Assembly (NCBI GenBank): GCA_050174775.1
Contig: JBFXJP010000001.1
Span: 930,001 to 994,000 of the forward strand
Source of the DNA: CAYPGJ01 sp050174775
GTDB lineage: Bacteria > Planctomycetota > Phycisphaerae > Phycisphaerales > UBA1924
DNA: 64,000 nucleotides
Direction: 5' to 3'
The notes under the pieces were generated by a model that worked only from the letters and a program-made list of their open reading frames with translations, did not search any database and was not told the DNA's origin. A program made the translations under genes and the position numbers. Positions within the stretch are counted from its first letter, which is position 1. Each line of letters opens with the position of its first letter. Below are positions 27,010 to 36,970 of this stretch, piece by piece.

Positions 27010-28533
27010 ATGACGACGACCCTCGAGCTTTCCGGATCTCCCTTAACGGTCGAGCAGGTGCGCACGGTGGCGCGGGATGGCGCGCGGGTGGAGCTTGGCC
27101 GGGAGGCGCGGGGGGCGATCACGGCGTCGCGCGAGGCATTGGAAGGAGCGATGCGGGGGGGGGCTGCGATCTACGGGGTGAACACGGGGTTCGGGTCGCT
27201 CTCGAGACAGCGGATCCCAGCGGAGAGCATCCGGGAGATGCAGCGGAACCTGATCCGTTCGCACGCTTCGGGGGTGGGAGCGGCGCTGCCGGTGGATGTG
27301 GTGCGGGGGATGATGGTGATCCTGGCGGCGTCGCTGGCGCGGGGGCGGTCGGGAGTGCGGGTGGAGACGGTGGAGGGGTTGGTGGCGGCGCTCAATGCGG
27401 GGGTGACGCCGGTGGTGCCGGAAGTGGGATCGGTGGGCGCGTCGGGGGATCTCGCGCCGCTGGCGCATGTGACGCTCGGGCTGATGGGAGAGGGTGATGT
27501 GTGGTGGAAGGGGCAGCGGGTTGCTGCGGCGGAAGCGCTAAAGCAGGGCGGGTTGAAGCCGCTGGAGCTGGAATCGAAGGAGGGGTTGGCGCTCATCAAC
27601 GGCACGCACCTGATGGCGTCGCAGGGGGCGTTGCTCATCGCGGAGTGGGAGGGCGTGTGGGGGGCGGCATTGGCGGCGTGCGCGATGTCGATGGATGCGG
27701 CGCGGGCGACGGACGCGTTTCTGGACGCGCGGGTGTATCAGGTTCGTGCGCAGCCGGGGCCGGGGATGGTGGCGGAGCGTTTGCGCGCGATGCTGGCCGG
27801 GTCGGAGATCCTGCCGGCGCATGCGAAGGATGATCCTCGGGTGCAGGACCCGTACTCGTTCCGGTGCGCGCCGATGGTGCTGGGGGCCGCGTGGGATGCG
27901 ATGGGGCACGTGCGGGCGTGTGTGGAGCGGGAGCTGGGCGCAGTGACGGACAACCCGCTGATTTTTTCCGGCGCGGGCGAGAAGCCGGTGGTGGTGTCGG
28001 CCGGGTGTTTTCACGGGATGCCGATCGCGATTCCGCTGGACACCAGCGCGATCGCGTTCTCGCACGTGGCGGGGATCAGTGAGCGGCGCGTGTATCACAT
28101 GCTGAGCGCGACGGACCCGCAGAGTTTGCTGCCGGCGCAGCTGAGCCCGTCGCCGGGGCTGCACTCGGGGCTGATGATCGTGCAGTATGCGGCGGCGGCG
28201 TGCGTGAATGAGATGGCGACGCTGGCGGGACCGGCGAGCGTGGTGAACGTGCCGACGTGCGCGGGGATGGAGGATTACAACTCGATGGGGCCGCGGAGCG
28301 CTGCGAAGGCGCGCCGCTCGCTGGATTTGTGCCGCAGCGTAGTGGCGATTGAGTTGCTGACGGCTGCTGAGGGGTTGGAGCGGCAGAGGCCGCTGCAGTC
28401 GGGGGCTGGTGTGGAGCGGGCGCACGGGGTGGTGCGGGAGGTGGTGTCGGCGCTGACGGCGGATCGGCCCCCGGCGCCGGACATTGCGGCCATCGAGGGA
28501 TTGATTCGAGAGGGGCGGTTTGGGGTGGCGTGA
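27010..28533 (+). CDS. hutH: Histidine ammonia-lyase HutH
   Basis: The 507-residue enzyme removes ammonia from L-histidine to give urocanate, the first step of histidine degradation. The MIO cofactor tripeptide Ala144-Ser145-Gly146 is intact in VGASGDLAPLAH, and the family blocks YGVNTGFG, NGTH, DNPL, HGMP and Q-x-x-x-P with LSPSP follow. Length matches the family. ATG 27010 is the first codon consistent with HutH alignment; the open frame upstream overlaps the opposite-strand membrane gene. hutU, hutG and hutI follow within 9 kb on the same strand, though not contiguously. Confidence 0.95.
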   Translation: MTTTLELSGSPLTVEQVRTVARDGARVELGREARGAITASREALEGAMRGGAAIYGVNTGFGSLSRQRIPAESIREMQRNLIRSHASGVGAALPVDVVRGMMVILAASLARGRSGVRVETVEGLVAALNAGVTPVVPEVGSVGASGDLAPLAHVTLGLMGEGDVWWKGQRVAAAEALKQGGLKPLELESKEGLALINGTHLMASQGALLIAEWEGVWGAALAACAMSMDAARATDAFLDARVYQVRAQPGPGMVAERLRAMLAGSEILPAHAKDDPRVQDPYSFRCAPMVLGAAWDAMGHVRACVERELGAVTDNPLIFSGAGEKPVVVSAGCFHGMPIAIPLDTSAIAFSHVAGISERRVYHMLSATDPQSLLPAQLSPSPGLHSGLMIVQYAAAACVNEMATLAGPASVVNVPTCAGMEDYNSMGPRSAAKARRSLDLCRSVVAIELLTAAEGLERQRPLQSGAGVERAHGVVREVVSALTADRPPAPDIAAIEGLIREGRFGVA

Positions 28534-28558
28534 ATAGACACACTGAGGGGCGGGGGCT

Positions 28559-28765
28559 CAGCGCACCGATTTGCTCCGCAAATCGGTGGCACGGTTGCGC
28601 GGCGGGGACCCAACGCGGCGGTCTGCGGGTCAGATTCGCGGCACGATGAGGGGCGGGACTTCAGCGCACCGATTTGCTCCGCAAATCGGTGGCACGGTCG
28701 CGCAGCGGAAGAGCAACGCACCGATTTGCAGGGCATATCGGTGGCACGGCCGCGCGGCGGGGAGG
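28559..28765. repeat. Four tandem 51-52 bp units containing a 25-bp palindrome
   Basis: The 370-nt gap between hutH and the next gene holds four head-to-tail units starting near 28559, 28611, 28662 and 28714. Units 1 and 3 carry a perfect inverted repeat (arm CACCGATTTGC, loop TCC; 28564-28588 and 28667-28691). Unit 4 has the same arms with one mismatch and loop AGG (28719-28743). Unit 2 is degenerate but alignable. Each palindrome is followed by GCACGG and a GCGCGGCGGG-like stretch. The palindromes resemble REP-type elements, and the array starts 26 nt after the hutH stop. The rest of the gap, to 28903, shows nothing recognisable. Confidence 0.8.
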
Positions 28766-28903
28766 GGACATTGCGATGATTGAGGGGATGATTCGCCACA
28801 ACGCGTTTGTTCGGGTGTAATAGAGGGAGTCGGCCGGCATCTGGCATCAGATCGGGTCGTTGTCTTTCTGTTCTTCGCGTGCATTCGAGTCCGGAGTCTC
28901 CAC

Positions 28904-29557
28904 ATGAAGCGCATCCTTGCGTCGTCACTTCTCGTTCTTGCGGGCATCGCGGTGGTCGGAGTTCCGGCGGCGCGGGGGAGCGACGAGAAGCCGGGGCTGA
29001 TGGATCCGACGACGCAGGCGCCTGGGTTGAAGGTGGGCGAGAAGGCGCCGAGCGTGACGCTGCGCGACGTCGAGGGGCGCGACGTGGACCTGGGCGCGCT
29101 GTACGGGGCGGGGCCCGTGGTGGTGACGTTCTACCGGGGCGGGTGGTGCCCGTTCTGCACGAAGGCGCTGAAGGACTGGGAGGGGAAGATCGACGAGTTG
29201 CGCGCAGCGGGCGGGACGTTCGTGGCGATCAGCCCGGAGACGCCACAGCACGCATCGAAGACGATGACGGAGCACTCGCCGTCGCTTGTTGTGTTGAGCG
29301 ACATGGAGGGCGCGGCCGGGAAGGCGTTCCGCGTGGCGTTCGAGATGCCTGAGGACTTGCAGAAGACGTACAAGGGGTACGGGGTGGACCTGACGGATCG
29401 GAACGCGAGCGGGAAGTGGGAGTTGCCCGCGCCTGCCACGTTCGTGATCGGGAAGGACGGGGTCGTTCGGTGGGCGTTCGCCGACTGGGATTACAAGAAG
29501 CGCGCGAATCCTGACGAGGTGATCGAGGCGGTGCAGAGCCTGGGCTCGGCGCACTGA
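28904..29557 (+). CDS. Secreted thioredoxin-fold protein (AhpC/TSA-like)
   Basis: The 217-residue product has a signal peptide (ILASSLLVLAGIAVVGV). An AhpC/TSA-like fold follows with a CxxC pair (Cys82, Cys85) in FYRGGWCPFC, then SPETPQ and VIGKDGVVRWAF near the end. The RGGWCPFC motif belongs to the peroxiredoxin-like group that reduces peroxides or disulfides. It should act in the periplasm. It sits between hutH and hutU without obvious functional link. A degenerate relative of the hutH-downstream repeat (GGGGGCTC-T-GCGCACCG) begins 4 nt after its stop. Confidence 0.85.
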   Translation: MKRILASSLLVLAGIAVVGVPAARGSDEKPGLMDPTTQAPGLKVGEKAPSVTLRDVEGRDVDLGALYGAGPVVVTFYRGGWCPFCTKALKDWEGKIDELRAAGGTFVAISPETPQHASKTMTEHSPSLVVLSDMEGAAGKAFRVAFEMPEDLQKTYKGYGVDLTDRNASGKWELPAPATFVIGKDGVVRWAFADWDYKKRANPDEVIEAVQSLGSAH

Positions 29558-29691
29558 TTGCGGGGGCTCTGCGCACCGTCGCGCACGGTATTTACATCGC
29601 GAGGTCGGCGCACTAGGGTGATGCGAGCCGTTCCCGGAAGAGCGGCGCTGCGGCGCGTGCATGATCGCGCCGATCACACAGGGCGAGGGCG

Positions 29692-31371
<1,680 letters not shown>

Positions 31372-31465
31372 GTGATGGAAAGGCCTGCGGTGCGTTGACG
31401 GCCTGGCGGTCCGTGAAGGGCTGAGGGGGACGTGGTTCTTTTTTGCGTGTTTTTCGCGGAGACCG

Positions 31466-31499
31466 TTGACCGCGGCGCGAAACGTGATAGTTTTATCAC
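31466..31499 (+). promoter_or_regulatory. Candidate promoter with overlapping operator for the VOC-ArsR-SRPBCC module
   Basis: TTGACC (31466-31471) and TAGTTT (31489-31494) are spaced 17 nt. The perfect inverted repeat GTGATA-GTTT-TATCAC (31484-31499) covers the -10. It is AT-rich within very GC-rich surroundings. The second gene downstream encodes an ArsR-type repressor, so self-repression at this site is the simplest reading. Confidence 0.6.
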
Positions 31500-31567
31500 C
31501 TGTTGTCCGGCGCGTGCGTGGGCGTTCGCGCGGCGGCGGGCGGCGGTCACGAACACGGAGCGAGACG

Positions 31568-31960
31568 ATGAACCGGCCGATTCACTTTGAGATCCACTCG
31601 TCGGAGCCTGAGAAGACGAACGCCTTCTTCGAGAAGGTGTTCGGGTGGAAGACGCAGAAGTGGGAGGGGCCGATGGAGTACTGGCTTGTCGGGACTTCGC
31701 CGGACGGGAAGATGGGTTGCGAGTCGAGCGAGCACAAGGGGATCGACGGGGGGATCATGCGTTCGCGCGACGGGCAGCCCCGAACGGTGAACACGATCGA
31801 GGTGCAGAACGTGGATGCGCACATGAAGAAGGTGGAGAGCGCGGGGGGGCGGGTGGTCGTGCCGAGGATGGGGATTCAGGGCGTGGGGTACGTGGCGTAC
31901 TGCACGGACCCGACGGGGGCGTTGTTCGGGATCATGCATTATGACCCGAGCGCGAAGTGA
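31568..31960 (+). CDS. VOC-family (glyoxalase/bleomycin-resistance-like) protein
   Basis: The 130-residue product has the paired beta-alpha-beta-beta-beta fold of the vicinal oxygen chelate superfamily: IHFEIHSSEPEKTNAFFEKVFGW at the start, NTIEVQNVDAHMKKVESAGG in the second module, and YCTDPTGALFGIMHYDP at the end. A full set of metal ligands (His6, Glu8 region) is not certain, so catalysis is unproven. ATG 31568 was chosen over an upstream frame that crosses the operator. It is the first gene of a four-gene module with ArsR and two SRPBCC proteins. Confidence 0.85.
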   Translation: MNRPIHFEIHSSEPEKTNAFFEKVFGWKTQKWEGPMEYWLVGTSPDGKMGCESSEHKGIDGGIMRSRDGQPRTVNTIEVQNVDAHMKKVESAGGRVVVPRMGIQGVGYVAYCTDPTGALFGIMHYDPSAK

Positions 31961-31990
31961 CGCACGGGTTCGCTCGCAGGGAGGCGCGCG

Positions 31991-32428
31991 GTGTCGAGTG
32001 AACGGGTCGGAGCGAGGCTGGAGGGCGCGGACGATCCGCTGGACGCGGTGTTCCGCGCGCTCTCGAGCCCTGTGCGGCGGAGGCTGCTCGACATGCTGCG
32101 GGGCGGGGCGCTGTCGACGAGCGATCTGGGCGAGGCGTTTCCGGAGCTTTCGCGGTTCGCGATCATGCAGCACCTGGGCGTGCTGGAGGAGGCGAACCTG
32201 ATCGTTGCGATCAAGACGGGACGCGTGAAGATGAATTATCTGAATGCGGCGCCGTTGCGGGAGATGTACGAGCGTTGGGTGGGGAGGTTCGAGGGTCACT
32301 GGGCCGCGGCGCTGGTGGGGCTCAAGCGGACGTTGGAGGAGAGCGGCGAGGATCGCGCGTCGTCGCGCGCGAAAGAGAAGGGTCGAGCCCGCGGGAAGGC
32401 GGGGAAGAAAGGAAGATCAGGTGGCTGA
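31991..32428 (+). CDS. ArsR-family winged-helix transcriptional repressor
   Basis: The 145-residue product has a winged helix (DAVFRALSSPVRRRLLDML; recognition helix around LSRFAIMQHLGVLEEANLI), matching ArsR/SmtB regulators, here without the metal-binding CVC motif. The C-terminus is a Lys/Arg/Gly-rich tail (from about 118). This subgroup is often encoded beside AHSA1-like SRPBCC proteins, as here: the next gene overlaps its stop by 8 nt. The likely target is the palindrome at 31484-31499. Start is GTG. Confidence 0.85.
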   Translation: MSSERVGARLEGADDPLDAVFRALSSPVRRRLLDMLRGGALSTSDLGEAFPELSRFAIMQHLGVLEEANLIVAIKTGRVKMNYLNAAPLREMYERWVGRFEGHWAAALVGLKRTLEESGEDRASSRAKEKGRARGKAGKKGRSGG

Positions 32429-32948
32429 GATTGCTCCGTTCGTGACGTCGGTCGACATTCGCGCGCCGATCGGTCGGGTGTGGGAGGAGATCACGAGGTC
32501 GGGGATGTGCCGTCCGATGTTCGGGACGGTGTACAAGCGCGACTTGAAGCCGGGTGGGGCGTTTCGGTATTCGAGCGCGGATGACAAGCGGACGTTCGTG
32601 TACGGGGAGATCGTGGAGGTGGAGCCGCCGCGGAAGTTCGTGCACACGTTCCGGTTCACGATGAAGGGTGATCCACCGACGCTGGTGACGTGGACGCTGG
32701 AGGAGAAGGGGTCGGGGATGACGCGGGTGACGGTGCGTCATGAGGGGTTCATCGGCGAGACGCTGACGAAGAAGCGGGTCACGGTGGGCTGGACGAAGAT
32801 TCTGCCGCTGTTCAAGAGCACGATCGAGAAGGGGGATGTGCCGGCGAAGACGAAGCTTGGGCAGGTGCTGATGGGGGCGATGTCGTTCATGCTGCCCAAG
32901 TCGACGCTGACGTCGGGGCTGGAGTCGAAGTACCAGCGCGTCGGTTGA
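32421..32948 (+). CDS. SRPBCC (AHSA1-like) domain protein
   Basis: The 175-residue product has the START/Bet v1-like helix-grip fold of the Aha1-type SRPBCC family: TSVDIRAPIGRVWEEIT, LKPGGAFRYSS, GEIVEVEPPRKFVHTFRF and TRVTVRHEGF. Such cavities bind hydrophobic ligands, and the pair with an ArsR repressor is common. The GTG start at 32421 overlaps the ArsR gene by 8 nt and has GGAAGA upstream. Ligand and role are unknown. Confidence 0.85.
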   Translation: MAEIAPFVTSVDIRAPIGRVWEEITRSGMCRPMFGTVYKRDLKPGGAFRYSSADDKRTFVYGEIVEVEPPRKFVHTFRFTMKGDPPTLVTWTLEEKGSGMTRVTVRHEGFIGETLTKKRVTVGWTKILPLFKSTIEKGDVPAKTKLGQVLMGAMSFMLPKSTLTSGLESKYQRVG

Positions 32949-32969
32949 CGCGCGCGAAAGGAGAGTGTC

Positions 32970-33824
32970 ATGCGGTGGATGCTTGCGGTTGTTGCGGCTT
33001 TGGTTGTGAGCGGGGTGCCGGTGTTGGCGGGGGAGCGGGCTGTGCGGGCGGATGTGCTCGTGGAGGCGGGGCGGGCGGAGGTATGGCGGGCGTGGACCAC
33101 GGCGGAGGGGTGGAAGGAGTTCTTCGGGGCGGATGCGCGGATTGAGTTGAAGCCGGGGGGAGCGTATGAGGTGTACTTCGTGCCGGACGCGCCGGAGGGG
33201 AGTCGGGGGTCGGAGGGGTGCACGGTGTTGTCGTACGAGCCGGAGCGGATGTTGTCGTTCTCGTGGGGAGCGCCGGCGAAGATGGCGAGGTTGCGGGAGG
33301 CGCGTGGGCAGATCGTGGTGGTGACGCTGACGGAGGAGGGGGCGAATCGGACACGTGTGCGGCTCACGCATCATCACTGGCCGGAGGGGAGCGCGGAGCA
33401 GGGCGAGGTGGAGGCTGCGCGGGCGTACTTTGAGGAGGCGTGGCCGAAGGTGCTGGGCGCGATGCGGGAGCACTTCGAGAAGGCGGGAAAGGGGGCGCCG
33501 GCGGCGGCGTGGGGCGCGCCGTTGAAGCAGTTTGAGTATCTGATCACGCTGGCGAATCCGGAGATGATGAAGACGGGCGGCACGGCGGAGGAGCGGGAGG
33601 CGCTCGCGGGGCACGTGAGGTACGTGAATGCCCTGCATGCGCAGGGGATGGTGCTGTTCGCGGGTCGGCCGATGGATGCGGCGAATTCGCCGGGCGTGGT
33701 GGTGTTTCTGGCGCAGGATGCGGAGGAGGCGAAGCGGGTGATGGAGGAGGACCCGGCGGTTGCGGCGGGGGTGTTCAGGGCGGAGGTGCATCCGTACAAG
33801 GCGATCCTGCAGCACACGCCTTGA
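32970..33824 (+). CDS. Exported SRPBCC (AHSA1-like)-YciI fusion protein
   Basis: The 284-residue product has a signal peptide (MLAVVAALVVSGVPVLAG). An AHSA1-like domain follows (about 24-160: EVWRAWTTAEGWKEFF, ELKPGGAYEVYF, TRVRLTHHHWPEG). A C-terminal YciI-like ferredoxin-fold domain ends the protein (about 185-284: FEYLITLANPEM, HVRYVNALHAQGMVLFAGRP, AEEAKRVMEEDPAVAAGVF). AAGGAGAGTGTC precedes the ATG. Both domains are usually cytoplasmic and separate, so export and fusion are unusual. It closes the ArsR module. Confidence 0.8.
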   Translation: MRWMLAVVAALVVSGVPVLAGERAVRADVLVEAGRAEVWRAWTTAEGWKEFFGADARIELKPGGAYEVYFVPDAPEGSRGSEGCTVLSYEPERMLSFSWGAPAKMARLREARGQIVVVTLTEEGANRTRVRLTHHHWPEGSAEQGEVEAARAYFEEAWPKVLGAMREHFEKAGKGAPAAAWGAPLKQFEYLITLANPEMMKTGGTAEEREALAGHVRYVNALHAQGMVLFAGRPMDAANSPGVVVFLAQDAEEAKRVMEEDPAVAAGVFRAEVHPYKAILQHTP

Positions 33825-33837
33825 GGGAGCGGCGAGG

Positions 33838-33843
33838 TACAGT
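33838..33843 (+). promoter_or_regulatory. Candidate -10 element (TACAGT) for hutG
   Basis: TACAGT ends 6 nt before the hutG GTG, so transcription would start at the start codon. It gives hutG-hutI a possible promoter separate from the ArsR module. No -35 match is seen. Confidence 0.4.
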
Positions 33844-33849
33844 GAGCGC

Positions 33850-34824
33850 GTGAAGATCCCCCACTGCCGCGCAGGGACATGGCCGGAGAGGCGAGTTGAT
33901 CGGTTCGCGTCGCGCATCCGCGGTGGGGAGGCGCGGGGCGAACCGATCGCGTTGTTGGGGCTGCCGGATGAGCTTGGGGTGAGGATGAACGGGGGGCGTG
34001 CGGGAGCGTCGCAGGGGCCGAGCGCGTTTCGGCGCGCGCTGGCGTCGTTCGGGACGGGGTGGGATGGGGGTGAGGGTCGCGTGCTGGAGATCGGGGTGTT
34101 CGATGCGGGTGACGTGGAGCCTGCGGAGGGGGAGGGAGAGGAAGCGCTGGAGGAGACGCATTCACGGGTGACGGAGGCGGCGCGGGCGTTGCATGAGGCG
34201 GGGATGATCGTGGTGGCGGTCGGGGGGGGGCATGATCTGACGTATCCGACGGTGCGGGCGCTGGCGGAGCATGCGGGGAGCGCGGTGGGCGGGATGAATG
34301 TCGATCCGCATCTGGACGTGCGCGAGACGGCGGGGAGCGGGATGCCGTATCGCGCGCTGATCGAGGGGGGGCACGTGGATGCGGAGCGGTTTGTGGAGTT
34401 CGGGGTGGGGAGGTGGGTGAATTCGCGCGAGCACGTTGAGTATTTGACGGGGAAGGGGAGCGTGCTGATCGGTGTGGAGCGGGCGCTGGCGCATCCTGCC
34501 GCGATGAACGTGGCGTTTGAGCGGATATCGCGGGGGATGGCTGAGCCGGCGTTCGTGAGCGTTGATCTGGATGTGATCGATGGGTCGCAGGCGCCGGGGG
34601 TGAGCGCGGTGAACCCGATGGGGCTGCCGGTGGAGCTGGTGGGGCGGATGGCGTGGCGCGCGGGGGCGCATCCGAGCGTGCGGCACTTTGATCTGATGGA
34701 GTTGTCGCCGAGGCATGATGATTACGGGGGAGGGGATATGGGGAGTGGTGTGGGAAGGACGGCGCGGGTGGCGGCGTTGTTGTTTTTGCAGTTTTTGGCG
34801 GGGGTGCAGGAGCGTGCGTCGTGA
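33850..34824 (+). CDS. hutG: Formimidoylglutamase HutG (arginase/ureohydrolase family)
   Basis: The 324-residue product has the binuclear-manganese motifs of ureohydrolases: GGGHDLTYP, NVDPHLDVR and SVDLDVIDGSQAPG. It should hydrolyse N-formimidoyl-L-glutamate to glutamate and formamide, the last step of this hut route. Assignment to HutG and not arginase or agmatinase rests on the adjacent hutI, whose GTG overlaps its TGA by 4 nt. GTG 33850 is preferred because a TACAGT box lies 6 nt upstream; the upstream frame overlaps the preceding gene. Confidence 0.9.
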   Translation: MKIPHCRAGTWPERRVDRFASRIRGGEARGEPIALLGLPDELGVRMNGGRAGASQGPSAFRRALASFGTGWDGGEGRVLEIGVFDAGDVEPAEGEGEEALEETHSRVTEAARALHEAGMIVVAVGGGHDLTYPTVRALAEHAGSAVGGMNVDPHLDVRETAGSGMPYRALIEGGHVDAERFVEFGVGRWVNSREHVEYLTGKGSVLIGVERALAHPAAMNVAFERISRGMAEPAFVSVDLDVIDGSQAPGVSAVNPMGLPVELVGRMAWRAGAHPSVRHFDLMELSPRHDDYGGGDMGSGVGRTARVAALLFLQFLAGVQERAS

Positions 34825-36065
34825 GGTTGGTGGTGCGGCATGCGCGGGTGTTGACGATGGGTGAGGGGAGCGTGCCGAGGCGGGGCGCGGAGTTGGGGGT
34901 GTTGGGGGTGATCGGGGATGCGGACGTGGTGGTGGAGGGGGAGCGGGTGGTGGAGGTGTGCGGGGGGGGAAGGGCGAAGATGGAGGGGGCGCGGGTGATT
35001 GAGGCGCGGGGGCGGGTGTTGATGCCGGGGTTTGTGGATGCGCACACGCACGCGTGCTGGGCGGGGGATCGGCTGGATGAGTGGGAGCGGAAGCGGAGGG
35101 GGGCGACGTACCTGGAGATTCTGAAGTCGGGCGGGGGAATCATGTCGACGGTGCGCGCGGTGCGCGGAGCGACGCAGGAGGAGTTGGAGAGGGGGCTGCG
35201 CGCGCGGCTGGGGGTGATGCTGCGCGAGGGAACGACGACGGTTGAGGTGAAGAGCGGATATGGGTTGTCGACGGAGGCGGAGCTGAAGATGTTGCGGGCG
35301 ATTCGGGGGGCGGGAGAGGGGAGGGAGGGTGAGGCGTGGGCGAGCGTGGTGGCGACGGCGCTGTTGGGGCACGCGCTGGACCCGGAGCAGGCGGGGTTCG
35401 TGGAGCGGACGATTGAGGAGACGTTGCCGGCGGTGCATGGGGAGTTTGCGGGGGTGGCGGTGGATGCGTACTGCGAGGAGGGGGCGTGGTCGTTTGAGGA
35501 TTGTCGCACGTTGTTCGAGAGGGCCGCGGGGCTGGGGCACCCGATCCGCGTGCATGCGGATCAGTTCAACCGGCTGGGGATGGTGGAGTGGGCGGCGCAG
35601 CAGGGTGCGCGGAGCGTGGATCACCTGGAGGCGACGACGCCGGACGGGTTGGCTGCGTTGGCGCGGACGGTGACGTACGGGGTGGCGTTGCCGATCAGCG
35701 GGTTTCACACGGACGGGAGGTATGCGGCGATGCGGGTGTTCGTGGACGCGGGGGGCGCGCTGGTGATCGCAACCAACTGCAATCCGGGGTCGGCGCCGTC
35801 GTCGTCGATGCCGCTGGCGATTGCGCTGGCGGTGCGGATGGGGGGATTGAGCCCTGCGGAGGCAATCTCGGCGTGCACGGTGAACGCGGCGGCGCTCCTC
35901 GGATTCGATGATCGCGGGGTGATCGCGCCGGGGAAGCGTGCGGACCTCGTGCTGCTGCGTCACACGGACGAACGGATGCTGGCGTACGAGGTCGGGGGCG
36001 ATCCGGTGGACATGGTGGTCTGTGGGGGCGTGATCGTGGGGAGCGGGTCGCGAGACATCTGCTGA
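34821..36065 (+). CDS. hutI: Imidazolonepropionase HutI
   Basis: The 414-residue amidohydrolase opens imidazolone-5-propionate to N-formimidoyl-L-glutamate. Markers are the metal motif VDAHTHACWAGDR, the substrate loop SGGGIMST, VKSGYGL, RVHADQFN, SVDHLEAT and the NCNPGSAPSSSMPLAIALA block, all in the HutI order. Length is normal. Start GTG overlaps hutG by 4 nt (GTGA), implying translational coupling. Confidence 0.95.
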   Translation: MRLVVRHARVLTMGEGSVPRRGAELGVLGVIGDADVVVEGERVVEVCGGGRAKMEGARVIEARGRVLMPGFVDAHTHACWAGDRLDEWERKRRGATYLEILKSGGGIMSTVRAVRGATQEELERGLRARLGVMLREGTTTVEVKSGYGLSTEAELKMLRAIRGAGEGREGEAWASVVATALLGHALDPEQAGFVERTIEETLPAVHGEFAGVAVDAYCEEGAWSFEDCRTLFERAAGLGHPIRVHADQFNRLGMVEWAAQQGARSVDHLEATTPDGLAALARTVTYGVALPISGFHTDGRYAAMRVFVDAGGALVIATNCNPGSAPSSSMPLAIALAVRMGGLSPAEAISACTVNAAALLGFDDRGVIAPGKRADLVLLRHTDERMLAYEVGGDPVDMVVCGGVIVGSGSRDIC

Positions 36066-36073
36066 GCAGCGTC

Positions 36074-36079
36074 TATCAT
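36074..36079 (+). promoter_or_regulatory. Candidate -10 element (TATCAT) for map
   Basis: TATCAT ends 8 nt before the map ATG in the 22-nt gap after hutI. It would yield a near-leaderless transcript. No -35 match is seen. Confidence 0.35.
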
Positions 36080-36087
36080 CCCGGCCC

Positions 36088-36918
36088 ATGATTCCGAAGG
36101 TGAACGCACAGGAGGCGGACCTCGCGCGAGAGGCCGCGAAACGGGTCGTCGAGACGCACGAGCGTCTCGTCGAGTACCTGCGCGTGGGTCAGACGCTGGC
36201 GCAGATCGATTCGTTCGTGGCGCGGACGCTGGAGGAGTTGGGCTGCCGATCGGCGTTTCTGGGGTATCGGGTGCCTAGGTCGCCGGCGTTTCCGAGCCAC
36301 GCGTGCCTGTCGGTGAACGAGTGCATCGTGCACGGGACTGCGGGGTCGAGCGCCGAGGCGATGCGCGATGGTGATGTGCTGAAGATCGACATCGGGGTGG
36401 TCCACAAGGGGTGGATCGGGGATGCGGCGTGGACGTACGCGTTCAAGCGCGCGTCGGAGGAGTCGGCGCGGCTCATGGCGTGCGGGCGTGAATCGCTGCG
36501 CCGTGGGGTTCGGACGCTGCGGCCCGGCAACACGTATCTCGAGTGGGCAAAGGCGGTGCAGGGGTACGTGGAGGGGGAGTGCGGGTTTCATCTGGTGCGC
36601 GGGCTGGGGGGACATGGGTACGGGCGGAAGCTGCATGCGCGGCCGTTCGTGTCGAACACAATCCCGCTGTCGCGGCACGAGTGGGCGGACGCGCACACAC
36701 CATGCACGGCTGGAACGCTGGTGGCGGTTGAGCCGATGATCGCGGTGGGGACGGGCGAGACTGCGCAGCGCGAGACAGCTCGGTACGGGCTGGAGTGGCC
36801 CGTGTACACGGCGGACGGTTCGATGAGCGTGCATTACGAGCATGACGTGCTGATCACGGACGGGGAGCCTGAGGTATTGACCGCAGGTCTCGAGCGGCTT
36901 CCGGACGTGGTCGGGTAG
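36088..36918 (+). CDS. map: Type I methionine aminopeptidase
   Basis: The 276-residue pita-bread-fold metallopeptidase removes the initiator Met from nascent proteins. All five metal ligands are visible: Asp101 (KIDIG), Asp112 (GDAAW), His176 (GHGYG), Glu215 (VEPMIAV) and Glu251 (HYEHDVL). The substrate-pocket SVNECIVHG and PSHACLS are present. About 20 extra residues lie near the C-terminal catalytic Glu compared with E. coli. No secretory or translation genes flank it. Confidence 0.95.
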   Translation: MIPKVNAQEADLAREAAKRVVETHERLVEYLRVGQTLAQIDSFVARTLEELGCRSAFLGYRVPRSPAFPSHACLSVNECIVHGTAGSSAEAMRDGDVLKIDIGVVHKGWIGDAAWTYAFKRASEESARLMACGRESLRRGVRTLRPGNTYLEWAKAVQGYVEGECGFHLVRGLGGHGYGRKLHARPFVSNTIPLSRHEWADAHTPCTAGTLVAVEPMIAVGTGETAQRETARYGLEWPVYTADGSMSVHYEHDVLITDGEPEVLTAGLERLPDVVG

Positions 36919-36970
36919 GCTGTAGGGGCCGGCCTCGCCCGATTGTCGGCGGGGCGCGCAGGAGACGCCC

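Noticed and set aside
28559..28765. A CRISPR array at the palindromic repeats
   Set aside because: The units are directly adjacent with no unique spacers and no cas genes are present.
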